DNA of 59,915 nucleotides from DATFMH01 sp035267045 (GTDB lineage Bacteria > Bacteroidota > Rhodothermia > Balneolales > DATFMH01), in assembly GCA_035267045.1 (NCBI GenBank), contig DATFMH010000124.1:1-59915 (forward strand), read 5' to 3'. Both the position numbers and the translations under genes were made by a program. Below, one piece after another: positions 36,809 through 47,292 of this stretch. The notes below the pieces were generated by a model. The model was given only the letters and a program-made list of their open reading frames with translations, was not told the origin of the DNA and ran no database searches. Position 1 is the first letter of the stretch. Each line of letters opens with the position of its first letter.

Positions 36809-38593
36809 TTATTGTATGACGATCTTAAACGGTAATAATGCCTGGATTTGCCGGGGATTCGTTACAATATATTTTTTTATTCTATTTAATGAAATTTGAT
36901 TTCCAAAATCGGGGTTGAAAAATGAATACACTTTTGTTTGTGTGGTGTTATAGAAATATGACCATAACCCTTCCGGCCTGGGATACGTAACAAGATTATA
37001 GTTCTTAATCCCGGCTTTGTCTGCAGCTATTTGAACAGCTTTATGCAGATTTCCCAACACATCAACCAAATGATTATTTAATGCGGCCTGACCGGTCCAG
37101 ATATGTCCCTCGCCTATACTATCGATATGCGCTTTACTTACATGACGACTTTCCGCCGCTTTTGTAATAAAATTTTCATAGAAATTATCGATAGTACGCT
37201 GAAAGGCTTTTTCCTGTGTATTCGTAAATGGTTTGGTTGACATCAGCCAATCTGCATTATTATGTGATTGCACTACATCGAAAGTAACGCCAAGCTTATC
37301 ATTGAAGAAGTTTTTCATATTAAATTTTGTACCAAATACACCAATAGATCCTGTGATGGTCGAGGGCATGGCTACAATAGTGTCAGCAGCCATAGCAATA
37401 TAATATCCGCCGGAAGCGGCAACAGAACCCATGGAGGCAATGACAGGCATTTTCTTAGAAGTTTTACGCAACATTTCCCAAATCAGATCGGAAGTACTTC
37501 CCGATCCTCCGGGACTGTTCACGCGAACAACGAGGGCTTTAACATCACTGTCGTCTGTAATCTGTTTCAATTCTTTTCTGAATGCTGATGCAGTGATGTA
37601 TTTGCTATGATCGAACGGTGATTGTACAACGTCAGGTACTATTTCTCCTTCGGCATATATGATCGCGATTTTGTTATTGGTCTTTATTTGAGTCAAACCT
37701 GCCGATTTAGCACTGACTTGATTATAACGCTTATTGGATATGGTATATAATTTTTCACCCTTTGATAATCCTATACGTCTTTTTATGCGTTCTTTAACGT
37801 CTTCCGGATATGTTAATTTGTTAATTAATCCTTGTTTATAAGCGTAATCGGCGGATAGATGCGGTGATTGATTTAAATCATTATTCAATTGAGCAATTGA
37901 TTTGCCTGACCATTTTGAAACGGCATCCAGGTATGTTTTGCTTGTGTTATCCAATAAGGCTGTTAATTGTTCCTTATTGGCTTCAGAGTAATCTTTACGT
38001 ATAAATGGTTCAACAGCCGATTTATATTTCCCCTGCCGGCTTATTTCAGGTTTTATACCAAGTTTATCAAATAATCCTTTTAAAAAAGGTGTTTGAATAA
38101 AGAATCCGTCAAATTCGAACGTTGACTCCGGTGGTGAGAAAATCGAATCAGCGGCAGTGGCTACGAAATAGCTTTTCTCGTTAAAACCGATATCGTTAGT
38201 ACTGCAATAAACAAATTTGCCACTGTTCTTCTTGAAATTAAGGATCGCATTTCTGACCTCTTCGAGCGTAGCCCATGATGCATTTAACATCTCAGCTTTT
38301 ATCCAAATCCCCCTGATATGTTTATCAACGACAGCCTTTTTTAGGTTCTCATTTAATGATTTCAGAGAGACAACATCCTTGTCTGATTTTCTAAATAATT
38401 CATCGAGAGGATTTTCTGATATACGATCGGGAATACTACCCGACAGCCCGATAGTTAAAACAGAATTATCCCGGATATATGGTTCCGGTTTTTGTGATGT
38501 AGTGAGTAAAAACAGGAATAACAGGGAAAAAAGGGCTATGACGGCTAAAATGACCCCAATAAAGCTTGCCAGAATATTCTTTAAAAATTGCAT
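36809..38593 (-). CDS. sppA: Signal peptide peptidase SppA (67K type)
   Basis: Membrane-anchored serine protease that digests cleaved signal peptides. 594 residues: N-terminal transmembrane anchor (9-30), then two tandem ClpP-like domains. Ser/Lys dyad visible: Lys191 in GKYKSAVEPF of the first domain and Ser394 in SVAASGGYYIAMAAD of the second; RVNSPGGSGS near 357-366 is the family glycine motif. Heads a two-gene unit with the MBL hydrolase. No Shine-Dalgarno sequence. Confidence 0.95.
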   Translation of the reverse strand: MQFLKNILASFIGVILAVIALFSLLFLFLLTTSQKPEPYIRDNSVLTIGLSGSIPDRISENPLDELFRKSDKDVVSLKSLNENLKKAVVDKHIRGIWIKAEMLNASWATLEEVRNAILNFKKNSGKFVYCSTNDIGFNEKSYFVATAADSIFSPPESTFEFDGFFIQTPFLKGLFDKLGIKPEISRQGKYKSAVEPFIRKDYSEANKEQLTALLDNTSKTYLDAVSKWSGKSIAQLNNDLNQSPHLSADYAYKQGLINKLTYPEDVKERIKRRIGLSKGEKLYTISNKRYNQVSAKSAGLTQIKTNNKIAIIYAEGEIVPDVVQSPFDHSKYITASAFRKELKQITDDSDVKALVVRVNSPGGSGSTSDLIWEMLRKTSKKMPVIASMGSVAASGGYYIAMAADTIVAMPSTITGSIGVFGTKFNMKNFFNDKLGVTFDVVQSHNNADWLMSTKPFTNTQEKAFQRTIDNFYENFITKAAESRHVSKAHIDSIGEGHIWTGQAALNNHLVDVLGNLHKAVQIAADKAGIKNYNLVTYPRPEGLWSYFYNTTQTKVYSFFNPDFGNQISLNRIKKYIVTNPRQIQALLPFKIVIQ

Positions 38594-38900
38594 AATTGTT
38601 CTATATAAATAATTTGAATGTTTTTTCGAACACTATTTCGTGGAATGATTTACATATATTTCAGAGTTTAAACATCATAAGAATAATAAGATAATTTTCT
38701 TATGAAATTACTAATCAAATTTACACTATCCGTAATTTTGTAACGGTTATGAGATATAATTTCACAGGTTATTCTCATTGTAAATGGCCTATTTATAAAT
38801 TAGTCACTAAAGTCGAAGTGCTCTTACCTGTTAGTTTTTTATAACCATTTTAAAGATGCTATAGTGGAGTATTAGTTTGTGAAAAAAGAATAATTAAATA
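38594..38900. other. 307-base divergent promoter region, sppA / FAD oxidoreductase
   Basis: AT-rich with no gene. The two flanking genes diverge, so promoters are expected on both strands. ATCATAAGAATAATAAGAT... followed by TTTCTTATGAAAT (around 38667-38708) forms a loose inverted repeat, AATAAGATAATTTTCTTAT. Nothing further can be assigned. Confidence 0.35.
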
Positions 38901-40523
38901 ATGAAGCAATCATATGATGTCGTAGTAATCGGATCCGGCCACAACGGATTGGTTACAGCTTGTTACCTGGCAAAAGCCGGATATTCTGTTTGTGTTTTGG
39001 AGAGGCGTGAAAATATTGGCGGGGCCGTTTGTACGGAAACGATGTTCAAATCTAAAGAAAATCCACAGGGATTTCGTATGGATGTGGGTTCTTCTGCTCA
39101 TTTTATGATTCACCAGACCGGTATAGTAGAGGAGCTTGAGTTGGATAAATATGGCCTGGAATATATTGATCTGGACCCTTTCGCTTCTTTTCCTGTATAC
39201 GGCGGTGAAGGAGTGATACACTTCTTTAAAGACCTGGATAGAACATTGGATTCGATAGCTGCCATTGCACCTGAAGATGTAGAACACTATAGGGAGTTCG
39301 TCGAGTATTGGACGCGGGTCAATAAAGGGGTCTTAAACGTTTTTATGAAACCTCCTACGATGAAAAATATCATGTCCGAGATGATTAAAGGGCAGATAAA
39401 AGGACAGGGTATGTTTAAGAAAGGCAAACAGGTTCAGGGTATAAAACGTATTCTTGGTAGTTACGGTCAATTGATCAACGATACGTTTCAAAATCCATAT
39501 TTGAAGACTGCAATTTTGTGGTTGGCGGCACAGTCGGGGCCGATGCCGGATCAAACGGCTACGGCCGATTTTGCCGGTTGGCATGCTATGTATCACCAAA
39601 GCGGGGCAAAACATCCAAGAGGAGGGAGCGGGATGTTAACACAAGCTATGGCAAAAATGCTGGAGGCGCACGATGGAGTGATAAAAACAGGTTCACCGGT
39701 TGATGAAATTTTAATCCGTGGAAACAGTTCATATGGAGTTCGTCTCCAAAGTGGTGAAGAGATATTTGGAGAAAAAATAGTTTCCAATACACATGTACAG
39801 ACAACGATGCTAAAACTGGTCGGACCCGATTATTTATCTCCGGAAATGTTAACCAGGGTTAAAGAAATTAATGTCGGAAATGGTTTTGGTATGGTCATAC
39901 GCTGTGCGGTTGATGAACTGCCAGATTATGATGCATGTCGTGATGATCCATACGTACATAACGGCTTGCAGCTTTTATGTCCATCTGAGCAGTTTATGAA
40001 AAATGCCATGAGTCGATTTGCCAAAGGGGCTCCACCTGACAAGCCGCCGGTGGTTGCCATGACTTTTTCAAAGGTTGATCCTGATGTTGCCCCGGATGGG
40101 AAACATACATTATTTGCCTGGGGGCAGTGGCATCCGTATCGGCTGGCAAATGGTGAAAACTGGGATGATATTCGAGAACGTGAAGCGGATAATATTTATC
40201 AGACGGTAGTGGATTATGCGCCCAATATGAAAGGAAAATTGATAGACAGGTATATTCAGACACCCCTCGACATTGAACGTAAACATGGGATGATTAACGG
40301 AAATGTTATGCATGTGGAAATGACATTCGATCAAATGTTTATGTTTCGTCCCATACCGGCTATGAGTGAATATCGTACACCCATTAAAAATTTGTATCTG
40401 TCGAGTGCATCGTGTCACCCGGGCGGTGGGGTGTTCGGTGCTGCCGGTTATAATGCCGCATCGGTCATTTTGAAGGACCTTAAACGTATAAAATGGTTTA
40501 ACAGGCATAAAGATGAGGAATGA
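38901..40523 (+). CDS. NAD(P)/FAD-dependent oxidoreductase, PYROXD2/phytoene-desaturase-like
   Basis: 540 residues. N-terminal FAD-binding Rossmann motif VVVIGSGHNGLVTACYLAKAG (residues 6-26) followed by VLERRENIGGAVCTE; the C-terminal FAD motif is YLSSASCHPGGGVFGAAGYNAA. This is the layout of the PYROXD2/CrtI-like group. The enzyme is probably a flavin-dependent desaturase or oxidase, but no carotenoid genes are nearby to support a carotenoid substrate. It stands alone. Confidence 0.85.
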   Translation: MKQSYDVVVIGSGHNGLVTACYLAKAGYSVCVLERRENIGGAVCTETMFKSKENPQGFRMDVGSSAHFMIHQTGIVEELELDKYGLEYIDLDPFASFPVYGGEGVIHFFKDLDRTLDSIAAIAPEDVEHYREFVEYWTRVNKGVLNVFMKPPTMKNIMSEMIKGQIKGQGMFKKGKQVQGIKRILGSYGQLINDTFQNPYLKTAILWLAAQSGPMPDQTATADFAGWHAMYHQSGAKHPRGGSGMLTQAMAKMLEAHDGVIKTGSPVDEILIRGNSSYGVRLQSGEEIFGEKIVSNTHVQTTMLKLVGPDYLSPEMLTRVKEINVGNGFGMVIRCAVDELPDYDACRDDPYVHNGLQLLCPSEQFMKNAMSRFAKGAPPDKPPVVAMTFSKVDPDVAPDGKHTLFAWGQWHPYRLANGENWDDIREREADNIYQTVVDYAPNMKGKLIDRYIQTPLDIERKHGMINGNVMHVEMTFDQMFMFRPIPAMSEYRTPIKNLYLSSASCHPGGGVFGAAGYNAASVILKDLKRIKWFNRHKDEE

Positions 40524-40752
40524 AATACCTTTAAATGATCTGTTCCGGGACTTATTAATTTTTGTGTTTAAAAATAAGAGAACAGTGATATCGTTATTAC
40601 CATGTACGATATTTATATTACTACTAAATGTAGATATTGAATGGAGGTTAAATAGTTAGTGATACGATTCCATCAATTCGTACAATCGACGCAAGTCAAC
40701 TTTTTAGAAAAATTTTACAGAAAAAAGAAGCGTTGTTACCCACAATTATTTT

Positions 40753-41853
40753 ATGCTATCAAAACTAAGAAATAAATCCTGGAATATAGCGGGCTTTAAA
40801 GTCACGATTGATCCTTTTTTGATAATCATCGTGGTTATCCTTACGTGGCTTCTCAGTACGCGTTATTATCCCCGATTTTCTTATCGTCCTCATGAGCTCA
40901 TCTATTGGGTGATGGGTATTATTACAGCACTTGCGCTTACGTTTTCAATTCTGTTGCATGAGTTGGGGCATGCTTTTACAGCAAAACGTTTGCATATTCC
41001 TATTGAAAGAATTCATTTATTTCTTTTTGGAGGAATGGCTGAACTGCGGCATCGTCCCATTGAACCTAAGGATGAATTATCTGTTGCGATTTCCGGCCCG
41101 ATCGTTTCGTTGTTATTTGCTTTAATCTGTTATTATGCATCCAATTCTCTGGAATATGTTCAACCGGAATCCTTTCTCGTATTACGCAATATTGCGCTCA
41201 TGAATGCCCTTCTGGGCGGTTTTAACCTCATACCGATATTTCCATTGGACGGCGGGAGAGCATTACGTGCTCTGCTTTGGCTATATCAGAAACGGTATAG
41301 AAAAGCATCCAGGTTTACATATATAATCGGGAAACAAATTATTGCCATACTGTTTATTGTAGCTTTGTTATCCTATTTCCTTTATAACTCACAAGTAACC
41401 ATATGGTTAGGTTTGTTTAGCATATATATGATTTATACGGTTATGAGCGGTCGTAAAGAATTGGTTTACATTCCTGAATTAAATGATTTGATATTGGAAG
41501 TGGAGGAAAATGCGTCTCCTTTGACGATAGTTGAAATACTGGATTCGACCAATAAAAATTATCTGAAGAAAAGTATTATACCGGTAATTGATAAAAATGA
41601 AGTGAAATATATACTATATGGCCGTGATCTGGATGACGCAAATCACGAGTCGCCTGTGTATGATGATTTTTTACAACCTGTAGAGCCCGGTACGTTTGTT
41701 GATGTGGAAAAAGTGGATACGTATCACCCTGAAATAGCATTTAAAGCGGATTATCTTCCTGTTTTTCACAATGGTGTATTGCAAGGTATGTGTGATGCAC
41801 ATGAAATGCGTTTCTGGCTGCTTGAAAGATATAAAACTATTAATATATCTTGA
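40753..41853 (+). CDS. Site-2 protease family (M50) membrane metalloprotease
   Basis: 366 residues, about six transmembrane segments in the first 230 residues. Zinc motif H69-E-L-G-H73 in the second-third helix region and the distal NLIPIFPLDGGRALRALLW with ligand Asp166. The C-terminal 120 residues look like a degenerate CBS-type pair (IVEILDST..., YLPVFHNGVLQGMCD), as in SpoIVFB/Rv2625-like S2Ps. Such proteases cut transmembrane regulators such as anti-sigma factors; no partner is adjacent. 229 and 240 gene-free bases flank it. Confidence 0.88.
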   Translation: MLSKLRNKSWNIAGFKVTIDPFLIIIVVILTWLLSTRYYPRFSYRPHELIYWVMGIITALALTFSILLHELGHAFTAKRLHIPIERIHLFLFGGMAELRHRPIEPKDELSVAISGPIVSLLFALICYYASNSLEYVQPESFLVLRNIALMNALLGGFNLIPIFPLDGGRALRALLWLYQKRYRKASRFTYIIGKQIIAILFIVALLSYFLYNSQVTIWLGLFSIYMIYTVMSGRKELVYIPELNDLILEVEENASPLTIVEILDSTNKNYLKKSIIPVIDKNEVKYILYGRDLDDANHESPVYDDFLQPVEPGTFVDVEKVDTYHPEIAFKADYLPVFHNGVLQGMCDAHEMRFWLLERYKTINIS

Positions 41854-42093
41854 TTGGAAAAGGGGATTATGGCTTAGATGCTTTATGAATAAATCCTGTT
41901 TTGTTCAGCCACATTTAGACCAATAAATCATTGAATATGTTAATATTATCAGCATTAATTCCTGACTATTACTAATAACGATCTGATTTGAAGTATTAAC
42001 AGGCCGGGTTTGCAGGTTCCAATAGCTTTTTTTTAACTAATAACCTATCATTGGCACAGAATAGATACCATTCACAAAGATCAGATATTATCG

Positions 42094-43179
42094 ATGAGTA
42101 ACATTGAATCTCATTTCCATAACTCCACGGCTGAGATAAATTTATCTGCCCTGAATCATAATCTTGAAGTGTTAAAAAAACGTATTAAACCGGGTATTCG
42201 TCAGATAGCAGTTATTAAAGCGAATGCCTATGGTCATGGGGCGGTGAGGGTAGGCCATTTTTTAAAAGATAAAGTCGATTATTTCGGAGTCTGTTCTCTT
42301 CAGGAAGCGATTGAGTTACGGGAAGCCGGTATTCAAAATAATATTCTGGTTTTCAGTGCTCCCTATGAAAAGACATGTTGGGCGTATAAAGAGTATGAAA
42401 TCGATGCTGTGATCAGTGATTTTCATCATTTTGATTTGTTAAAAAAGGGGACACGTTATCATCTTCAATTCGATACAGGAATGGGGCGATTTGGTTTTTA
42501 TGACTACCAGTTATCCGAAGTGCTTCGCCAGGTTGATGAACATAAAGAGCTTAATCAAATTGGACTTATGTCACATTTTGCCACAGCCGATGATCCTGAT
42601 TCGGCGAAAGTCGGAGAACAATTGGAGAAGTTTAAGGATATCCGTTCAAAATTCGCCCCTTCTGTCATGGCACACATCAGCAACACCGGCGGTTTGGCGT
42701 ATTTCCCTGAGGCACAGTTCGATATGGTGCGACATGGTATCGGGATGTACGGATATCCTCCGGGAGATTTTCAAATAGATGATTTAAAACCGGTATTAAC
42801 ATGGAAAAGTTATCTCGTTGAATGTAAACCCATAAAAAGGGGGATGACAGTGAGTTACCGCTCTAAGTGGGTGTGTCCGGAAAACGGATTCCTGGGAATA
42901 ATTCCTGTTGGGTACGCCGACGGCTTACGACGCAATCTGGGTGAAAAAATTAAAATGCATATCAATGGTAAGGATTATCCAATCGTAGGTATCATCACAA
43001 TGGATTATGTAATGATTTATTGTGGAAACGATCGTCCACCTGTTAATTCAGAAGTCATTGTTATGGGTAATAATGGGAATACTGCACAGGAATGGGGAAA
43101 TCTAATGAATTCGATATCCTATGAAGTCCTTTGTGGTATATCCACAAGAAGGGTGGAACGGGTTTACCGTAAACAGTGA
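42094..43179 (+). CDS. alr: Alanine racemase
   Basis: PLP enzyme making D-alanine for peptidoglycan; 361 residues. PLP Lys42 in AVIKANAYGHGA, the second catalytic base Tyr255 in VSYRSKW, GYADGLRR, and ITMDYVMI, where most relatives read MDQ. No murF fusion. A perfect inverted repeat begins within the last codons. No Shine-Dalgarno sequence. Confidence 0.95.
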   Translation: MSNIESHFHNSTAEINLSALNHNLEVLKKRIKPGIRQIAVIKANAYGHGAVRVGHFLKDKVDYFGVCSLQEAIELREAGIQNNILVFSAPYEKTCWAYKEYEIDAVISDFHHFDLLKKGTRYHLQFDTGMGRFGFYDYQLSEVLRQVDEHKELNQIGLMSHFATADDPDSAKVGEQLEKFKDIRSKFAPSVMAHISNTGGLAYFPEAQFDMVRHGIGMYGYPPGDFQIDDLKPVLTWKSYLVECKPIKRGMTVSYRSKWVCPENGFLGIIPVGYADGLRRNLGEKIKMHINGKDYPIVGIITMDYVMIYCGNDRPPVNSEVIVMGNNGNTAQEWGNLMNSISYEVLCGISTRRVERVYRKQ

Positions 43180-43200
43180 ACAATGTTAATGTTCACTGTT
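43172..43200. terminator. Candidate terminator hairpin containing the alr stop codon
   Basis: AACAGTGAACA (43172-43182) and TGTTCACTGTT (43190-43200) form a perfect 11-bp stem with a 7-base loop. The stop codon TGA (43177-43179) lies in the first arm. The downstream T-richness is loose (TTTTGATCTTTTTC), so terminator activity is likely but not certain. The stem arm resembles that of the hairpin at 48246-48275 (GTTCAC core). Confidence 0.5.
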
Positions 43201-43237
43201 ATATGAGAAATTTTGATCTTTTTCTTTTCTTTAGCTT

Positions 43238-43738
43238 TTATTGAAAGCCAATTAATTTAATATCGAAGATCAAAGTATCGCCGGCCAGCTTATTTGTGGT
43301 TCCTGCATAGCCAAGGTCAGGGGGTATGACCAGCGTGCGTTCTTCCCCTTTCTTCATGCCCAATAATCCTTCTCTAAAACCTCTGACATAGCTAAAGTTT
43401 CCACTTCCGTCAGTTGCTGCGGGGGACATGACAAAAGGTACGCCTAATCGACTTTTTTCATATGTGCTGTCGAATATTTTACCGTCTGTGGTTCTACCTG
43501 TATATTCTATCTGAATCTGATCTTGCGGTACAACCTGAAAGGGCCCGGAGCCGGCTTTGATGTGATAAATGATCAAACCATCATTCTGCACTGTACGTGG
43601 TGCACCGGTTGTATCATATGGTTTTGGTACGGCAGAGTAATCCGGTGCGGTTATATTATTATTATTACTTGAGCAGGCAATTAATCCCGCCATAAGTCCG
43701 AAGAGTAAAAGTGAAGCTGTAAAGGTGCGAAAATTCAT
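43238..43738 (-). CDS. FKBP-type peptidyl-prolyl isomerase lipoprotein
   Basis: 166 residues. Lipobox LIAC with lipidated Cys near 22, then an Asn-rich linker and a single FKBP domain: IQIEYTGRTTDGKIFDSTY, FVRGFREGLLGMKKGEERTLVIPPDLGYA-like segment and LIFDIKLIGF. It helps proline isomerisation in envelope proteins. It overlaps the upstream TlpA lipoprotein gene by 4 bases (ATGA), so the two form an envelope-folding operon. Confidence 0.93.
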   Translation of the reverse strand: MNFRTFTASLLLFGLMAGLIACSSNNNNITAPDYSAVPKPYDTTGAPRTVQNDGLIIYHIKAGSGPFQVVPQDQIQIEYTGRTTDGKIFDSTYEKSRLGVPFVMSPAATDGSGNFSYVRGFREGLLGMKKGEERTLVIPPDLGYAGTTNKLAGDTLIFDIKLIGFQ

Positions 43739-44970
43739 TGAGTTATACTATCTAATTTTTCTTTAAATACTTGTTTTTCCTTGAGGTAATACGCTCCGGT
43801 ACCGGGGCCGTAAAAACCTACATGTATGAATTTGATATTGTGATCTGTGTCTGAAAAATAGGTTGTCGGATACGAATATAAATTCTTGATAAAAGGTAAC
43901 GTTTTTTTAACAATATTAGCTTCGTTTCTACCTGCAACGAGTAAAGTCCATGGTATATTGAATCTTTTTTTATAGTTCTTTACAAGTTTAACGGCTGTGT
44001 TATAGTTATCCGTATATTCATAAGCCACCCCGACAACTCTTAAATCGGTATTTTTGTATTTATTGTACATCTGTCGCAACATATGTGCTTCATCAGCACA
44101 ATTAGGGCACCATGAACCGAAGATATAAAGCATTATCGGTTTGTTTTTAAATTGATCATCTGTGCTCCTGACGGTATCGCCGTTCAAATCTTTAAGTGCA
44201 AAAGTAATTTTGGGATGTTGAGGATCAATCTTCTCAATCTTAAAAGGATCCGGAAGTTGATTTTCCCCTTTGTGAGAGGTCCATGAGACTGCCGATGAAC
44301 TATATTCATAATTTTTACCCTTCAAGGTGCCGTCTTTTTGGAGTTTCCCTTTTAGTAAGTATGCATGAGCACCATCGAATGTAGACAGTGTTAGCGTGGA
44401 ATCGGTATAAGTACCCTCAAGGTAACGAAAATCACCTGATTTAGTCATGAAGGTCCCATAAAGCTGATGATCCTTTGTATAAAATTCACCTGTTGCATTA
44501 TATGTGTGTCCGCTGCTGTTCTCGAATACGGTAGGCCACTGACCATTGAAAACTTTTGTATCGGATGAAGATCGGGGATAACGTTCTTTAACACCCTTAG
44601 CGGCAGTGAATTTCATAACCCGTTGTGTATTTTCCACATATCGTTTATGCCACCGGCCCGTAAGATTACCCTTGGGACCTATTTTGGCGTCAATATGTGA
44701 ATCATAAAAGTTAAAATTCATATGCAATGAATCACCTTTTAAAACGACACTGGTAAATTTCACGGTATCGGCTCCATTAGTCACATAACCGGTATAGCTA
44801 CCATTATTTTTATTTATAGTGATGGGGAATGCCAGATCACCGCCGGGACTATGTAATACCCCCCGGTAAACCCCTGTGATATCGCGTTGTTTTTGTTGAG
44901 AACAAGCTGTTATCAAGAGAACAGGGATCATAAGTAATAAAGTAGTGAAAGAAAATATACGCTTTTTCAT
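43735..44970 (-). CDS. TlpA-like thioredoxin-fold lipoprotein
   Basis: 411 residues. Signal peptide with lipobox LITAC (Cys near 23). The middle part (30-245) is a beta-rich region without a recognised domain. The C-terminal 150 residues form a TlpA/ResA-like thioredoxin domain with active CxxC in FGSWCPNCADEAHM. Likely a periplasmic thiol reductase or isomerase. Contrast with the cysteine-less relative at 7326-8684. First gene of a two-gene unit with the FKBP lipoprotein. Confidence 0.88.
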   Translation of the reverse strand: MKKRIFSFTTLLLMIPVLLITACSQQKQRDITGVYRGVLHSPGGDLAFPITINKNNGSYTGYVTNGADTVKFTSVVLKGDSLHMNFNFYDSHIDAKIGPKGNLTGRWHKRYVENTQRVMKFTAAKGVKERYPRSSSDTKVFNGQWPTVFENSSGHTYNATGEFYTKDHQLYGTFMTKSGDFRYLEGTYTDSTLTLSTFDGAHAYLLKGKLQKDGTLKGKNYEYSSSAVSWTSHKGENQLPDPFKIEKIDPQHPKITFALKDLNGDTVRSTDDQFKNKPIMLYIFGSWCPNCADEAHMLRQMYNKYKNTDLRVVGVAYEYTDNYNTAVKLVKNYKKRFNIPWTLLVAGRNEANIVKKTLPFIKNLYSYPTTYFSDTDHNIKFIHVGFYGPGTGAYYLKEKQVFKEKLDSITQ

Positions 44971-45137
44971 CGGGTAATCACTGCTATAATTGATAATTAA
45001 TGTATGAATCGATTATTCCAGTCAGATAATTTTATTGTCCGTACAAAGTCTTGAAAATATAAAATGTTTAACTGTTATGCTTAAATAGCTGATACATTTT
45101 TTAATTAATGAATTTGTTTAACACAAAACCAGGGTCA

Positions 45138-47213
45138 TCAATTTGATAATTGCTTCATCATTAGTTTTAAATCTTCGATATCTGTTACGGGTTTGCGACA
45201 AGAAAAATCCTTACAGATATATGTTGTAACTTTATTATTTATCATTGTTTTACCGTGTGTCGCAGCAAAATCAGACTGTCTAAAATCCTCTCCTGAAATA
45301 ATAAAAGATAATGGATCATAGATATCAGACAGGTAATCCTCAAATTTTCGACGTTGAGAGTCCGGGCCGACTAAAATTATCTCATGACCGGGATGTAACT
45401 GGTAACATAATGCCTGAAGGAAGTAACCAAATGGCGTAGCATGATCTGATGCTGTTCCAGCCAGTTTCTTCAGAGCACGTTCTGCAATTTGGAGATAATC
45501 CATTTCATCGCTTAAATGAGCTATTCGCTGAAAGAGCATAATGGTTGCTGCTGTACCACTTGGGGTCGCATTATCGAACGTTTCTCTGGGTTTTGAAATT
45601 AATTGTTCGTGATTTTCCGAGGTATAAGAGAACGCTGCTTTTGAAGCATCGTAAAAATGTTCCCTTATAAATTGCGCATGATCGAATGCATGATGCAAGT
45701 ACTTTTCATCACCGGTGATCTCAAAAACATAAGTCAGCGCTTCTCCCAAAAGGGCATGATCATCAAGGAAAGCCTTATGACGAGCTTCACCACGGTTATA
45801 CGTGCGATATAACTGTTTTCCGTCTGTTAGATCTTCAATAATGAACTGTGCATTTTTAACAGCCATGTGTTTCCAGTCTTCATCACCCAAACATTTATAA
45901 GCCTTGCAGAGCCCTTTCAGGAATATTGCATTCCATGATGTAATAATTTTATCGTCTCTTTCCGGTGATACTCTATTTGAACGGATATCCAGCAATTTCT
46001 CAGAAGATGATGTGAGTAGTTGTTGGAATTCTGAGACAGACATGTCCAATTCTCTGGCTATGGTACCGGGCCGGTGGATCCTGTTAAGGATATTTACACC
46101 TTCCCAATTACCGGTTGGTGTCACGTTGTAGTAGTGAGTAAATGCTTTAAATTCATTTTCATTAAGATGGCTTTTAATCTCGTCATAAGACCAGACATAA
46201 TATTTACCTTCATCCCCTTCACTGTCGGCATCCAAAGCAGCATAAAAACCTCCTTCAGGGGAAGTCATATCACGTTTGATGAAATCAATAGTCTTACGAA
46301 TGGCATCTTCAAATAGAGCATCTTGTGTAACCTGAAAACCATCGCTCAGAGCCGATAATAATAATCCATTATCGTACAGCATTTTTTCAAAGTGAGGGAC
46401 CAGCCATATGGCATCGGTACTATAACGATGAATGCCACCTCCAAGTTGATCGTAAATACCGCCCATGACCATTTTTCGAAGTGTATTTACAGCCATATTT
46501 TTCGCGTCTGTATTATCTTTAATGTGATGATACCGCAACAGGAACTCCACGGCCATCGATGCCGGGAATTTTGGAGCACCTGAGAAACCGCCTTCATTTA
46601 AATCATAACTCTGCTTAAATATATTATAGGCCTTGACCAGCAGGGCATCCGACAAATCCGAATCATCAAGGTGATCGTATAAATCTGCTTTAAGAGCTTC
46701 ACGAAGATAATTAACCCTCTCGTAAATCTGATCGGGTTCGTTTTCATAAAGATCCACCAGCCTCTGTAATATCATCAGGAATCCCGGACGATTATAAGCG
46801 TTGTCAGGTGGAAAATAGGTACCGCCGTAAATAGGAATATGGTCCGGAGTTAACCATACATTCAAAGGCCAGCCACCCTGACCGGTCATAAGTTGGATGG
46901 CTTCCATATAAATGGTATCCAGATCAGGCCGTTCTTCCCGATCAACTTTTATGGGGATGAAATGTTCATTTAAATATTTTGCAACCTCTTCGCTTTCAAA
47001 GGACTCCCTTTCCATCACATGACACCAATGACAGCTCGAGTAACCGATACTCAGAAATATCATTTTATTCTCATCACGGGCTCTTTTCAAAGCTTCTTCA
47101 CCCCAGGGATACCAATCCACCGGGTTATGTGCATGTTGGAGCAGGTAGGGAGACGTTTCGTTAATGAGCTTATTGGTAAATTTATGAGTAGTCATAAGAC
47201 TGCTGTATTTCAT
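45138..47213 (-). CDS. DUF255 thioredoxin-domain protein (YyaL/SPATA20 family)
   Basis: 691 residues. N-terminal DUF255 thioredoxin-like domain with NETSPYLLQHAHNPVDWYPWG and active site SSCHWCHVM (Cys61 and Cys64), then TGQGGWPLNVWLTPD and GGTYFPP. The long C-terminal part is an alpha/alpha six-barrel like N-acylglucosamine 2-epimerases (FSGAPKFP, HFEKMLYDNG, DADSEGDEGKYYVWS). Function is unsettled for the family. The ATG at 47195 (residue 7) matches the usual N-terminus of relatives and may be the true start; neither has a Shine-Dalgarno sequence. Confidence 0.92.
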   Translation of the reverse strand: MKYSSLMTTHKFTNKLINETSPYLLQHAHNPVDWYPWGEEALKRARDENKMIFLSIGYSSCHWCHVMERESFESEEVAKYLNEHFIPIKVDREERPDLDTIYMEAIQLMTGQGGWPLNVWLTPDHIPIYGGTYFPPDNAYNRPGFLMILQRLVDLYENEPDQIYERVNYLREALKADLYDHLDDSDLSDALLVKAYNIFKQSYDLNEGGFSGAPKFPASMAVEFLLRYHHIKDNTDAKNMAVNTLRKMVMGGIYDQLGGGIHRYSTDAIWLVPHFEKMLYDNGLLLSALSDGFQVTQDALFEDAIRKTIDFIKRDMTSPEGGFYAALDADSEGDEGKYYVWSYDEIKSHLNENEFKAFTHYYNVTPTGNWEGVNILNRIHRPGTIARELDMSVSEFQQLLTSSSEKLLDIRSNRVSPERDDKIITSWNAIFLKGLCKAYKCLGDEDWKHMAVKNAQFIIEDLTDGKQLYRTYNRGEARHKAFLDDHALLGEALTYVFEITGDEKYLHHAFDHAQFIREHFYDASKAAFSYTSENHEQLISKPRETFDNATPSGTAATIMLFQRIAHLSDEMDYLQIAERALKKLAGTASDHATPFGYFLQALCYQLHPGHEIILVGPDSQRRKFEDYLSDIYDPLSFIISGEDFRQSDFAATHGKTMINNKVTTYICKDFSCRKPVTDIEDLKLMMKQLSN

Positions 47214-47292
47214 GAAATAGAAAATAACCGTCAGACGGATACATGAATTCCGACGATTATTTTAAAAGTAACTGAAAAATTAATGATTATTT

